Part shown: positions 1 to 7,071 of the stretch, piece after piece
Layout: each line of letters opens with the position of its first letter
How positions within the stretch are numbered: position 1 is the stretch's first letter
Source of the DNA: Bacteroidota bacterium
GTDB lineage: Bacteria; Bacteroidota; Bacteroidia; Chitinophagales; Chitinophagaceae
Assembly (NCBI GenBank): GCA_023391015.1
Contig: JAEWBT010000048.1
Location: 1 to 11,202, forward strand
Length of the DNA stretch: 11,202 bases
Direction: 5' to 3'
Made by a program: the position numbers and the translations under genes
Notes under the pieces: model-generated
What the model was told of the DNA's origin: nothing
Databases searched by the model: none
Seen by the model: the letters and a program-made list of their open reading frames with translations, nothing else

Positions 1-56
1 TTTCCGGAAAATAAGGCCAGCAAAGCCAGCGTGAGGGTTAAAAAAAGGCTTTTCAT
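1..56 (-). CDS. Secreted or membrane protein, N-terminus only (runs off the window)
   Basis: An open frame begins with ATG at 56-54 on the minus strand and leaves the window after 18 codons. The visible residues are MKSLFLTLTLALLALFSG: one positive charge, then a hydrophobic run, as in a signal peptide or a first membrane segment. Its ATG overlaps the TAA of the carboxyl carrier gene by one base (TAATG), an arrangement typical of translational coupling, so the two probably share an mRNA. The last visible bases are a TTTCCGGAAA palindrome. The product cannot be identified. Because biotin carriers are often followed by a membrane decarboxylase subunit or another carboxylase component, a related role is possible but is only a guess. 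Confidence 0.6.
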   Translation of the reverse strand, partial: MKSLFLTLTLALLALFSG

Positions 57-559
57 TATTCCATTTCAATCAAAACGGTTCCTTTCTCTACGGCGGTTTT
101 TTCGACCGCCAAAACGGCTTTCACCCGACCGGGCGCAGTAGCTTTCAGCACGTTTTCCATTTTCATCGCTTCCAGCACCAGCAGGCCGTCGCCTTTGGCC
201 ACTTCCTGACCGGGTTCTACAAGAACGCGCAAAATCATGCCCGGCATCGGCGCTTTCACGGCTTCGGCCTTGCCACCGGCGGCTTTGTCCAGGCCCATAG
301 ATTTTAAGAGGCGATCCAGTGGCTCTTCAATGGCCACGGTGTAAGGCACGTTGTTGATGCGCAGGGTTACGGTTTTGGCCTCGCGGTCCACACCGTCCAC
401 CAGCGCGGTGTAGCTTTTGCCGTCACGCAGAATCGAAAAGCTGCCGTTTTCGACTTCCACGATGGAAAGCGGTGTTTCGTCACCGGAAAGTTGCCAGTTT
501 CCGGTCGCGCCGGGTTGCAGGTCATAGGTGTCGCGGTCGTTTACCGTCAGGTGAATCAT
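56..559 (-). CDS. Biotin carboxyl carrier protein subunit of an acyl-CoA carboxylase
   Basis: This 167-residue protein carries the biotin that shuttles carboxyl groups between a biotin carboxylase and a carboxyltransferase in the cytoplasm. The C-terminal biotinyl domain (about residues 100-167) has the canonical EAMKMEN motif, with K133 as the biotinylated lysine, and the PMPG turn at 104-107. The N-terminal half resembles the region just before the biotinyl domain in propionyl-CoA/acetyl-CoA carboxylase alpha chains, including the EPLDRLLKSMGLD stretch at about 79-91. This is therefore a stand-alone carrier of the acyl-CoA (propionyl/acetyl) carboxylase type rather than a short E. coli AccB. 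No carboxylase or transferase subunit is visible; partners would lie left of the window or elsewhere. It is the first gene of a leftward unit, divergent from the M1 peptidase. No Shine-Dalgarno sequence precedes the ATG; the leader is A/T-rich. A decarboxylase biotin subunit is the main alternative. Confidence 0.9.
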   Translation of the reverse strand: MIHLTVNDRDTYDLQPGATGNWQLSGDETPLSIVEVENGSFSILRDGKSYTALVDGVDREAKTVTLRINNVPYTVAIEEPLDRLLKSMGLDKAAGGKAEAVKAPMPGMILRVLVEPGQEVAKGDGLLVLEAMKMENVLKATAPGRVKAVLAVEKTAVEKGTVLIEME

Positions 560-583
560 CTATTAAAAAATAAAAAAAACAGG

Positions 584-611
584 TTTGAAAATTGGGGCGA
601 AGGTACATTTG
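584..611 (+). promoter_or_regulatory. Candidate Bacteroidota-type promoter for the M1 peptidase
   Basis: TACATTTG at 604-611 matches the Bacteroidota -7 consensus TAnnTTTG exactly. TTTG at 584-587 could be the -33 element, with a 16-bp gap that is a little shorter than usual. The predicted start near 618 would give a 5' UTR of about 48 nt before the ATG at 666. The 106-bp region is shared with the divergent carrier gene; on the minus strand TACCTTCG (605-598) is a one-mismatch -7 candidate that overlaps this one. Confidence 0.35.
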
Positions 612-665
612 AAGGCACGCCCTTTGCCGCCTTCTTTGCCTTAAACTTATCCTCATTTTCCCGAA

Positions 666-3266
666 ATGGCCCGTTTCTATCTGATTCTCCCCCTAATTGT
701 GCTCCTCGCCGCCTGCGACGCGTCCCGGAAAATCCCTCAAAAAGAAGTGGTGGTGGACCTGGAAGACATTGACGTAAAGGCCAAACCCAAGTCGGCGGAA
801 GTGTATCAGCCCGTGCCGGAGCGCAAATGGGATATCCTGCACACCGACCTGAAACTGCGCTTTGCTATTCCGCAGCGCGAGGTGATGGGCGTGGCCGAAA
901 TCCGCATAAAGCCTTATGCCTATCCGCAGGATTCGTTGGTGCTGGATGCCCAATCTATGGCGATTCATTCGGTCAGGATTTCCGGAAAATCGGGCCTTTT
1001 TACCCCAACTTTTCGGGCCGATTCCGCGCAGCTTTACATCCCATTCCCCCGGCCGCAACAGCTGACCGATACGGTGGTGCTTACCATTGACTATACCGGA
1101 AAGCCGTATGCCAAAACTGCCGGTGGATTTGCCGCCATTCGCGACGACCGCGGGCTGTATTTCGTCAACGCCGAAGGGAAGATTTGGGGAAAACCCCTGC
1201 AAATCTGGACGCAGGGCGAAACCGAGGCGAACTCCCATTGGTTCCCCACCATTGACAAACCTAACGAGCGCAGCACGTTCCGGTTTGAAATCACCGTCCC
1301 CGACAGTCTAACCGTTCTGAGCAACGGGGTGAAAACATTGGAGGCACTGAACCCTACGACGCGGGAAAACACCGTTGTCTGGGAAATGAAAAGTCCTATG
1401 CCGCCCTACCTCGCCATGATGGCGATCGGAAAATTTGCCCATGTGAAAGACAGTAGTGTGGCCGGTGTGCCGGTGGATTATTACGTAGAGCCGCAGTTTG
1501 CGCCCTACGCCAAAGATATTTTTCCCCACACGCCGGAGATGATTCGCTTTTTTTCAAAGGAGACCGGCGTGCCGTACCCGTGGAATAAGTACAGTCAGGT
1601 GGCCGTGCGCGACTACGTGAGCGGGGCGATGGAAAACACCACCGCGTCGCTTTTCGGCGAGTTTGTGAACGGCAACGCCCGCGAGCGCAAAGACCAGTCT
1701 TTTGAAGGCGTGGTGGCCCACGAGCTGTTTCACCAGTGGTTCGGCGACTACGTGACGGCCAAAAGCTGGAGCAACCTGACGGTCAACGAAAGCTTTGCCA
1801 CCCTCGGCGAAATGCTGTGGGATGAATACAAATACGGCGCGGATAAGGTAGCCGCGAACCGGCAGGCGGCCCTGGCGCGCTACCTGGGCAGCACCGAGCG
1901 CAAAGACCCGCCGCTCGTGCGCCACCACTACGCCTCGGAAGGCGAGATGTTTGACCGCGTTTCCTACCAAAAAGGCGGGCTGATTTTATGGGACATCCGC
2001 GAGCGCGTCGGAAAGGAAAAATTCCGGGAAGCGATGCAGCGATACCTGCAAACCCACGCCCACAGCCCCGCCGACGCGCAGGACTGGCGCAAGGCGCTGG
2101 AAGCCGTGACGGGGCAGGACTGGAACCCGTATTTCAACCAATGGTACAACCGCGGCGGGCACCCGGTGGTGACGTTTTCCTACCAGAAAGACGCGGGCCG
2201 GGGCGGCACCTGGGTTATTGCAAATCAAACGCAGCCGGTGCCCTACGATTTAAAAATAGAAGTGGCCGTTTTGGATGAAAGCGGAAGCGTGCAGCGCTTG
2301 CCATGGACGATTAAAAGCCAGAAAGACAGCCTTTGGGTTGGGCATGGAACGGGTCCGGCGCCGCTGCTGATTCCCGATAGCAAGCACACGCTGGTGGGTG
2401 AGATGAAAGACCAGAAAACCGAGACCGAGTGGATACGGCAGTTTGCCCTCGCCGACGATTATCTTTCTAAAGTATTGGCCCTGGAAGCTATTCCAAATAA
2501 GGCGTTTAGCCAATCGTTTTACGACGCGGTGGTGCAAACCATAAAAGGCAATCGTTCCACCCTGCGCACAGCGACGATTTTGGATTTGTATGGCCGGAAA
2601 GGCCCGTGGCGAACGGCAGAATTGAAGGCGCTGTTGCGGCAGATTTCCGGAAATCTGGGCGAACCGGTGGCGGTTCGTAACAACGCCCTGCAGGTGTACG
2701 GCGTTTGGGACACAGCCAAAAGCGAAAAAGCCTTTTACCAGTCGTTGCTGGGGGACAGCTCTTATTTTGTTTCCGGAAATGCACTGCGGTTTTTCAACGG
2801 AACCGATAGCGTTGCTGGCCTGGCTACCGCCGGCGAGGTGCTGGACCGTCAAGACCCGCGCTCGTTGTTGCTGACGACGGCTGCCGGTATTGTGGCGCAA
2901 ACCGGCAGGGACGAAGATTTGGCGCGCATCCGGCAGGCTGCGGTTGGGAAATGGGGCAGTGCGCGCACGCCGTTGATTCCTGCGGTGGTGCGTTTCTGGG
3001 TCGCCGATACTTCGGGCGGCGGCGACGCGCTGGGTTTGTTGGAAACCTGGTACGGCGAGGAAGAAGCGTCTTTTGTGCGGAGTCAACACCTTTCGGCTTG
3101 GGAAGGGGCGGCGGTGCGGGCGCAGGAAAATTCTGCTAACAAAGCCTGGGCTGCCCGGAAAGCGGCGTTGCTTTCGTTCCTGGGCCGCGTGCAGCAAAGC
3201 GAGAGCGACCCGAAGTTGGCAGAGCGGGTGGGGAAGATGGTGGAGAGGGTAAATGGAAAGGAGTGA
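666..3266 (+). CDS. M1-family zinc aminopeptidase, lipoprotein
   Basis: An 866-residue peptidase that removes N-terminal amino acids from peptides, probably anchored to a membrane facing the periplasm or cell surface. A short signal peptide ends in the lipobox LAAC, with C17 as the lipidated cysteine. The M1 N-terminal beta domain follows (about 50-260). The catalytic domain shows the exopeptidase motif GAMEN at 320-324, the zinc motif HELFH at 352-356, the third zinc ligand E375 in NESFA (19 residues after H356, as in M1 enzymes) and the likely transition-state tyrosine Y434 in SYQKGG. All key residues are present, so it should be active. The C-terminal 300 residues look helical and repeat-like, as in long M1 members. 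It contains two TTTCCGGAAA palindromes about 120 bp apart (2644, 2770) and a third at 979. The start is fixed by the signal peptide. Substrate specificity cannot be told. Confidence 0.95.
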   Translation: MARFYLILPLIVLLAACDASRKIPQKEVVVDLEDIDVKAKPKSAEVYQPVPERKWDILHTDLKLRFAIPQREVMGVAEIRIKPYAYPQDSLVLDAQSMAIHSVRISGKSGLFTPTFRADSAQLYIPFPRPQQLTDTVVLTIDYTGKPYAKTAGGFAAIRDDRGLYFVNAEGKIWGKPLQIWTQGETEANSHWFPTIDKPNERSTFRFEITVPDSLTVLSNGVKTLEALNPTTRENTVVWEMKSPMPPYLAMMAIGKFAHVKDSSVAGVPVDYYVEPQFAPYAKDIFPHTPEMIRFFSKETGVPYPWNKYSQVAVRDYVSGAMENTTASLFGEFVNGNARERKDQSFEGVVAHELFHQWFGDYVTAKSWSNLTVNESFATLGEMLWDEYKYGADKVAANRQAALARYLGSTERKDPPLVRHHYASEGEMFDRVSYQKGGLILWDIRERVGKEKFREAMQRYLQTHAHSPADAQDWRKALEAVTGQDWNPYFNQWYNRGGHPVVTFSYQKDAGRGGTWVIANQTQPVPYDLKIEVAVLDESGSVQRLPWTIKSQKDSLWVGHGTGPAPLLIPDSKHTLVGEMKDQKTETEWIRQFALADDYLSKVLALEAIPNKAFSQSFYDAVVQTIKGNRSTLRTATILDLYGRKGPWRTAELKALLRQISGNLGEPVAVRNNALQVYGVWDTAKSEKAFYQSLLGDSSYFVSGNALRFFNGTDSVAGLATAGEVLDRQDPRSLLLTTAAGIVAQTGRDEDLARIRQAAVGKWGSARTPLIPAVVRFWVADTSGGGDALGLLETWYGEEEASFVRSQHLSAWEGAAVRAQENSANKAWAARKAALLSFLGRVQQSESDPKLAERVGKMVERVNGKE
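979..988. repeat. TTTCCGGAAA palindrome inside the peptidase gene
   Basis: A perfect decamer palindrome, one of ten in the window. It is read as (at)T-TCC-GGA-AAA and encodes part of I-S-G-K. Confidence 0.85.
2640..2657. repeat. 18-bp perfect palindrome containing TTTCCGGAAA
   Basis: CAGATTTCCGGAAATCTG is perfectly self-complementary and is the longest of the ten copies. It encodes Q-I-S-G-N-L within the C-terminal part of the M1 peptidase. Confidence 0.9.
2770..2779. repeat. TTTCCGGAAA palindrome inside the peptidase gene
   Basis: This decamer lies about 120 bp after the 18-bp palindrome and in the same reading phase, encoding part of V-S-G-N. Confidence 0.85.
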
Positions 3267-3308
3267 TGGTTTGGGAGATAATTTTTTGTAGATCTAAAAA
3301 TAGTTTCC

Positions 3309-3851
3309 GTGATTAAAGCAGCTCTTTTAGTACTCGTTTGCCTTTTAAATTCCGGGAAACTTTTTGCCCAATCTTCAAGCAATATGTCAGAAAAGGAAAT
3401 GTTCACCTTAATTAGAGGCGAATATTTGGGCAGTTTGAAGGGTTACGGGTGGGGCGCGGGTGTTGATTTGTATTCATGGGAAAAATCCGGCAAATGGCTT
3501 TTACCTCTAGCAATCAATTTAGAGCATTATAATCTGGTTGATCAAGACAATTATACCGACTTAAAAGCAACATTACTCATACTGGGGTTCCGCTTCTCAA
3601 ATCAAGTTAGAAAAAACATCTTTTTTAACCTTCATGGTAAATTTCCGGTAGGTCAAGAATCTTATAGAACGAGTGCTAAGGAAGTTAAAGTGTTTGCTTT
3701 CGGCCTAGGAGCTAGCGAGTCTTTATCTTTTATTTCGGGTGGTAAAAATGGAATTTTGATTTCAGCAGGCGTTTTTCAGCAAGTGTTATTAACAACCGAT
3801 GTTTATAAATTTGACTTGGGTTATAGTTTGGGAGTGGGTCTTAAATTTTAA
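3309..3851 (+). CDS. Small secreted protein, likely outer-membrane barrel-like, unknown function
   Basis: A 180-residue protein that I do not recognise as a named family. The start is GTG; the first in-frame ATG (codon 26) would discard a good signal peptide (residues 1-20, cleavage after KLFA, before QSSS), so GTG is preferred. The mature part alternates aromatic and small residues in strand-like runs (GYGWGAGVDLYSW, LGFRF, FAFGLGASESL, LGYSLGVGLKF) and ends in Phe, as many outer-membrane beta-barrels do. At roughly 130-160 residues it would make an eight-strand barrel at most. Its DNA is much richer in A+T (about 30-40% GC in sampled rows) than the neighbouring peptidase (about 60%), with many TTA and AAT codons. 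This hints at transfer or weak codon selection. The gene starts 42 bp after the peptidase stop and converges on lptD. A TTTG (3270-3273) and a T-rich tract (3282-3288) precede it, but no clear promoter is seen. Confidence 0.7.
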   Translation: MIKAALLVLVCLLNSGKLFAQSSSNMSEKEMFTLIRGEYLGSLKGYGWGAGVDLYSWEKSGKWLLPLAINLEHYNLVDQDNYTDLKATLLILGFRFSNQVRKNIFFNLHGKFPVGQESYRTSAKEVKVFAFGLGASESLSFISGGKNGILISAGVFQQVLLTTDVYKFDLGYSLGVGLKF

Positions 3852-3893
3852 TCCTCGCTTGCGCAAGTATTGCTGCCGAGCCGTTGCAATGCG

Positions 3894-3924
3894 GCGAACT
3901 TATTTGTAGATATATAAGGTTCGC
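3894..3924. repeat. Hairpin downstream of the secreted-protein gene
   Basis: The arms GCGAAC/GTTCGC, plus an inner TTAT/ATAA stem separated by one bulged G, enclose an A/T-rich loop. There is no U-tract after it, so it is not a classic intrinsic terminator, though it could stabilise the 3' end of the upstream mRNA. Confidence 0.55.
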
Positions 3925-3929
3925 AGCCG

Positions 3930-3957
3930 GTAAAGACAAGGTATGCCTTGTCTCTAC
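3930..3957. repeat. Mobile-type hairpin repeat (GTARAGACAAGG arms)
   Basis: GTAAAGACAAGG (3930-3941) and CCTTGTCTCTAC (3946-3957) pair over 12 bp with a single mismatch around the loop TATG. Hairpins with GTAGAGACAAGG-like arms are, from memory, common dispersed elements in some bacterial genomes; I could not verify copies elsewhere. Its place between convergent genes fits a small non-autonomous or REP-like element. Confidence 0.55.
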
Positions 3958-3979
3958 AAGTGGATAACCAAAGAAAGAA

Positions 3980-3989
3980 TTTCCGGAAA
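3980..3989. repeat. TTTCCGGAAA palindrome, intergenic
   Basis: The decamer extends to a 12-bp perfect palindrome ATTTCCGGAAAT (3979-3990), between the hairpin repeat and the tandem array. Confidence 0.85.
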
Positions 3990-4025
3990 TCCACCCCTGC
4001 TCGGCGTAGTACTACCTCACCACAT

Positions 4026-4240
4026 GGGATAGGCATTGGCAAAAATGCAAACGGTATATCCACCCCGTGGGATAAGTACTTGCAATTTTGCAAGGGCTAT
4101 ATCCACACTGCTGGTAGGGCACTTGCAATTTTGCAAGGGGTATGTTCAGGTTCCGGGATAGGCACTTGCAATATTGCAAGGGGTATCCACGCCCTTTGGG
4201 GAGGGTACTTGCAATTTTGCAAGAGGAATATTGCTTATGG
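4026..4240. repeat. Five-unit tandem array, 43-bp period, inverted-repeat cores
   Basis: Cores lie at 4036, 4079, 4122, 4165 and 4208, each exactly 43 bp after the previous one. Cores 2, 3 and 5 read CTTGCAATTTTGCAAG (7-bp arms, 2-bp centre). Core 4 reads CTTGCAATATTGCAAG and is a perfect palindrome. Core 1 is degenerate (TTGGCAAAAATGCAAA). The 27-bp intervals are related but more diverged: they tend to begin GGGTAT(AT)CCAC and end GGGATAGGCA, so in several units GGATA and TATCC form an outer arm around the core. Neighbouring units could also pair across the interval. The reading frame shifts between units because 43 is not a multiple of three, so the array is not a protein repeat. It could be an array of binding sites or a degenerate repeat family; function is unknown. 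Confidence 0.85.
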
Positions 4241-4338
4241 GAGAGCCTCCCCACTCGGCCTAAATGACATCGTTTGCGGTTCGGAGAAGGCTCCTGCTTT
4301 CATCGCCGGCATTTTAAAATAGTTTGTAACGTGGATGG

Positions 4339-4365
4339 TTTCCGGAAAATACCCTCTTTTGCCGG
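4339..4365. repeat. TTTCCGGAAA palindrome and hairpin beside the lptD stop
   Basis: The decamer at 4339-4348 is the left part of a larger hairpin: CCGGAAAA (4342-4349), loop, then TTTT and CCGG (4357-4365) with one bulged G. It begins 12 bp beyond the lptD stop on that gene's 3' side. No T-run follows in the lptD direction, so intrinsic termination is doubtful. Confidence 0.55.
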
Positions 4366-4377
4366 AAATCTCCGCCC

Positions 4378-7071
4378 CTAAAACACGCTATCCCGGTAAT
4401 CGCGGCGGCGAATGAGGCGCAAATCCTGCAACACAGCGGCCTTGACGTTGAGCGTAAACGTAAAGCTCTTCAGCGGGCCAAACGGAATGGTATTCAGCCG
4501 CATTTCAAAGCAATGCAGGTCGCGGTAGATGTCCAGCGAGGTAAAAGAAAGTTCTTTCAGCTTAAAGTTATACCCGCTGGTAATAGCGATTTTCCAGCGC
4601 GGCGTCAGGTTGAAATCACCCCCGAAAATGGCATTTTGCTCCACCAGCAAGGTATCGGCTTTTTTAGCGGCGATGTAATTCCGGTTGGCCGTTAGCGAGT
4701 AGCTCAGGTTCAGGTTCCAGGGAATGTTGAAATCCACATAATCGGCCGCGCCGAGGCGCAGAAAACGCGTCGCGTTGTTGGTAGAATCCGGAACCGTGGG
4801 CGCGCTTTTCTGCGACGACCGCAGCGAGGTGGAAAGCGAAATATTGCCCGACCGGAACCGCGCCAGCCCGCCGCCCGTTTCCACCAGTGTCAGCCGGTTG
4901 CGCACGCCGGTTTCGTAGTTAAAAGCATACGGGTCGAAGATGGCGCTCGCCGAAATGTTGATTTTATCCAAAAGATTGGTGCGGAATGAAAGCGCGATGT
5001 CGCTGAACTGAAACGAGTCGGCGGCAAAATCGTAGCGGCCATCCAGCGACAGGCGGTCGATCAGGGTAATGTTCTTCGTAGCTGCCCCGGTGTCCTTGGT
5101 ATTCTTGGTGCGCACCTTAGCCTGCAAAACGTTGTTGAGTCCGTAGGTCAAAGCCGAGTTGGATTGCCCAAACGGCCCTGTTGGTCCAAAAGCATTGCGC
5201 ACATACGGCGACGCATAGGCAATGCTGCCGCCTGGCGCCAGTTGCTGGTAATAGGCCGTGTTGAACGGTGCTTTTGCAAAATCCGGAACATAGTTGTAAC
5301 CAATAGAAGGCTCAATCACATGGCGAACGCCTGCCAGCCGTCCTTTCGGAAACAGTTTTAAACCATAAATCCGTGTGCTGGCCGTAACGCTGCTGGAAAA
5401 ATCCCGCGCCGTAAAAAATCCGGTTTTCGTCAGCGTGTCGAGCCTTTCTTTCTGATAATTAAAGTTGATGAAATCTTGCCGCCCCAGCCAGTATTCGTTG
5501 TAGTTCACGTTGAACGACAGATTGATGTAGCGCAGCGCCGTATAAGACGCCGATACCGGAATGCTGTGGCGAATGCCGTTTTGGAAATCAGTGAACTTCA
5601 GGTTGGAGAGCGTCAGCGCCGTATCGTAGAACGACAGGTTGTTGGCCAGGTTCAGGTTGTAGCTGGTGGTGATTTTCTCGTACCATTTCGGCGCGCCAAT
5701 CGGGTTCCTGCGTTTAAAGGGCGTGATTTGGGAGTAATAAAAATTCACCGAGGGCAGTGTCACGTTGTTCAGTGAGCTTTGACCGCTGAAGGTCTGCTGG
5801 AAGTTCGCACCCGCCGTGAGGCTCATGGGCCGCTTGCGCCAGGTTTTAGTAAACGTCAGGCTGGAGTTGTACTGGTTTTGAAGCACCAGCGCCGGGTTGT
5901 AGGAGTTGCGCTGGTAGTAGTTGCCTTTTTGCAGGTCGATGTTGGCGTTAAACGTGATGCCCGGACGCGCCTTCGGGTCGGAGCGATGATTCCAGCGAAT
6001 GGCAAAGGTTTTGGAAACGGTACTACCTGGTTCAAACACCTCGCCTTCTTTATTATAGGCATAGGCCAGTTGCACACCGCCGTTGTAGCGGTAACGATTG
6101 GCATAGGTAGAAACCGCCGATACGTTAAAACTGCCTCGCGAATAAATATTGGACGTTACCAGCAGATCGGCCTTGTCGGAGAAATAAATATAGTAGCCGC
6201 CGTTGGTCAGGCCCACGCCGCGCTGCTGCTCAATGGTATAGGACGGAATCCGGAAACCAGACCGCTGCTGCTCCGAAATAGGGAAAAGCGCAAACGGCAG
6301 GATAAGTGGGGTAGGCACCTGCTCAATTTCAAAATCAGACGCGCCGGCCACGGCTATCTTTCCGGGAATCACCTTGATGCGCCGCGCCCGGATGCCGAAG
6401 TGGGGCTTTTCCAGGTTGCAGGTCGTATATACGCTTTGCTGGCCGAAAATGCTTTGATCGGGCGCGCGTTTCACCTGATCGCTAAACACGTAGCCTTCGC
6501 CGTATTGGGTGCGCGCATTACGCACCAGTGCTTTTTTGGTGTTGAAATTATACCGGAGGTCATCGTAGGTAAACTTCTCACTGCCTTGCGTAAAAGTGGG
6601 CAATCCTTTTTGTTTCGCGCTGTCGGCGGCAGGCTCGGCGAAGATGATGCCTTCCTTTTGGTTGTACGTTACTTTTCCGGCAGAAAGCTTTAGGTCGTCA
6701 TAGATTACAACCACATCGCCGTAAAGAAAAAACTCGTTTTTTCGGAGTTGCAGCACGGCGCTGTCGGCGGCAGTTGCTTCCACGGTAGCAGGCAGCGCGT
6801 CGGGCGAGATGCGAATGCCGAGTGAATCGGCGAGGGCCGCACGGCGGGCGGTGTCGGATAGCGTGGTATCAGAAAGAGCCGTCAGGGAGTCCGAAAGAGC
6901 TGTTTTTCCGGAATCTGTCGGCAGGATAGCCGCTCGGGTCGTGTCTATGGGTTTACTTTGCGCCTGCACGCGGCCGGCCGCTAACAAAACTGTTAAGACT
7001 AACAGCAGGCACCTGCCATAGCGGGCAGCAGTAGCGTTTTCCCTATTATTTTTACCCGGCCTGCGTGTCAT
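4378..7071 (-). CDS. lptD: LPS assembly protein LptD (OstA family)
   Basis: An 897-residue outer-membrane protein that, with a partner lipoprotein, inserts lipopolysaccharide into the outer leaflet. A signal peptide (hydrophobic core about 21-32, VQAQ cleavage near 37) is followed by a Ser/Thr/Asp-rich linker. The OstA/LptA-like jelly-roll comes next (about 105-215, with LYGDVVVIYDD and GEGYVFSDQV). The LptD barrel region spans about 250 to the end (IEQVPTPLILPFALFPI; many strand-like aromatic runs) and ends in Phe. The mature chain has just two cysteines, C218 (YTTCNLE) and C854 (DLHCFEM), one before the barrel and one near its end. That matches the type of long-range disulfide known in E. 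coli LptD. Its start codon overlaps the divergent amidase start. The length is close to that of other Bacteroidota LptD-like proteins. Antisense frames up to 304 codons within it are shadows. Confidence 0.92.
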   Translation of the reverse strand: MTRRPGKNNRENATAARYGRCLLLVLTVLLAAGRVQAQSKPIDTTRAAILPTDSGKTALSDSLTALSDTTLSDTARRAALADSLGIRISPDALPATVEATAADSAVLQLRKNEFFLYGDVVVIYDDLKLSAGKVTYNQKEGIIFAEPAADSAKQKGLPTFTQGSEKFTYDDLRYNFNTKKALVRNARTQYGEGYVFSDQVKRAPDQSIFGQQSVYTTCNLEKPHFGIRARRIKVIPGKIAVAGASDFEIEQVPTPLILPFALFPISEQQRSGFRIPSYTIEQQRGVGLTNGGYYIYFSDKADLLVTSNIYSRGSFNVSAVSTYANRYRYNGGVQLAYAYNKEGEVFEPGSTVSKTFAIRWNHRSDPKARPGITFNANIDLQKGNYYQRNSYNPALVLQNQYNSSLTFTKTWRKRPMSLTAGANFQQTFSGQSSLNNVTLPSVNFYYSQITPFKRRNPIGAPKWYEKITTSYNLNLANNLSFYDTALTLSNLKFTDFQNGIRHSIPVSASYTALRYINLSFNVNYNEYWLGRQDFINFNYQKERLDTLTKTGFFTARDFSSSVTASTRIYGLKLFPKGRLAGVRHVIEPSIGYNYVPDFAKAPFNTAYYQQLAPGGSIAYASPYVRNAFGPTGPFGQSNSALTYGLNNVLQAKVRTKNTKDTGAATKNITLIDRLSLDGRYDFAADSFQFSDIALSFRTNLLDKINISASAIFDPYAFNYETGVRNRLTLVETGGGLARFRSGNISLSTSLRSSQKSAPTVPDSTNNATRFLRLGAADYVDFNIPWNLNLSYSLTANRNYIAAKKADTLLVEQNAIFGGDFNLTPRWKIAITSGYNFKLKELSFTSLDIYRDLHCFEMRLNTIPFGPLKSFTFTLNVKAAVLQDLRLIRRRDYRDSVF

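Larger units (their letters stand above)
3852..4377. other. Repeat- and hairpin-rich convergent intergenic region
   Basis: This 526-bp stretch lies between two converging genes and holds no convincing gene. In order it contains a 10-bp palindrome CTTGCGCAAG (3858-3867), a hairpin (3894-3924), a second hairpin (3930-3957), a TTTCCGGAAA (3980-3989), a five-unit 43-bp array (4026-4240), an ATTTTAAAAT palindrome (about 4312-4321), another TTTCCGGAAA (4339-4348) and a hairpin near the lptD stop. Open frames of 124 codons (plus) and 80 codons (minus) cross it but look spurious. Confidence 0.8.

Noticed and set aside
2250..3197. 315-codon frame antisense to the M1 peptidase
   Set aside because: It is a shadow of the peptidase C-terminal coding sequence with an Arg/Gln-rich, low-plausibility product.
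4026..4240. CRISPR array
   Set aside because: The repeated core is only 16 bp, the 27-bp intervals resemble each other, and no cas genes are present.
3948..4322. 124-codon plus-strand frame and 80-codon minus-strand frame through the 43-bp array
   Set aside because: The repeat period is not a multiple of three, so each unit is read in a different frame. There is no signal, domain or ribosome site, and the frames cross hairpins and palindromes.
5779..6693. 304-codon frame antisense to lptD
   Set aside because: It lies wholly within a well-supported gene and has no recognisable motif; long antisense frames are expected from this codon bias.
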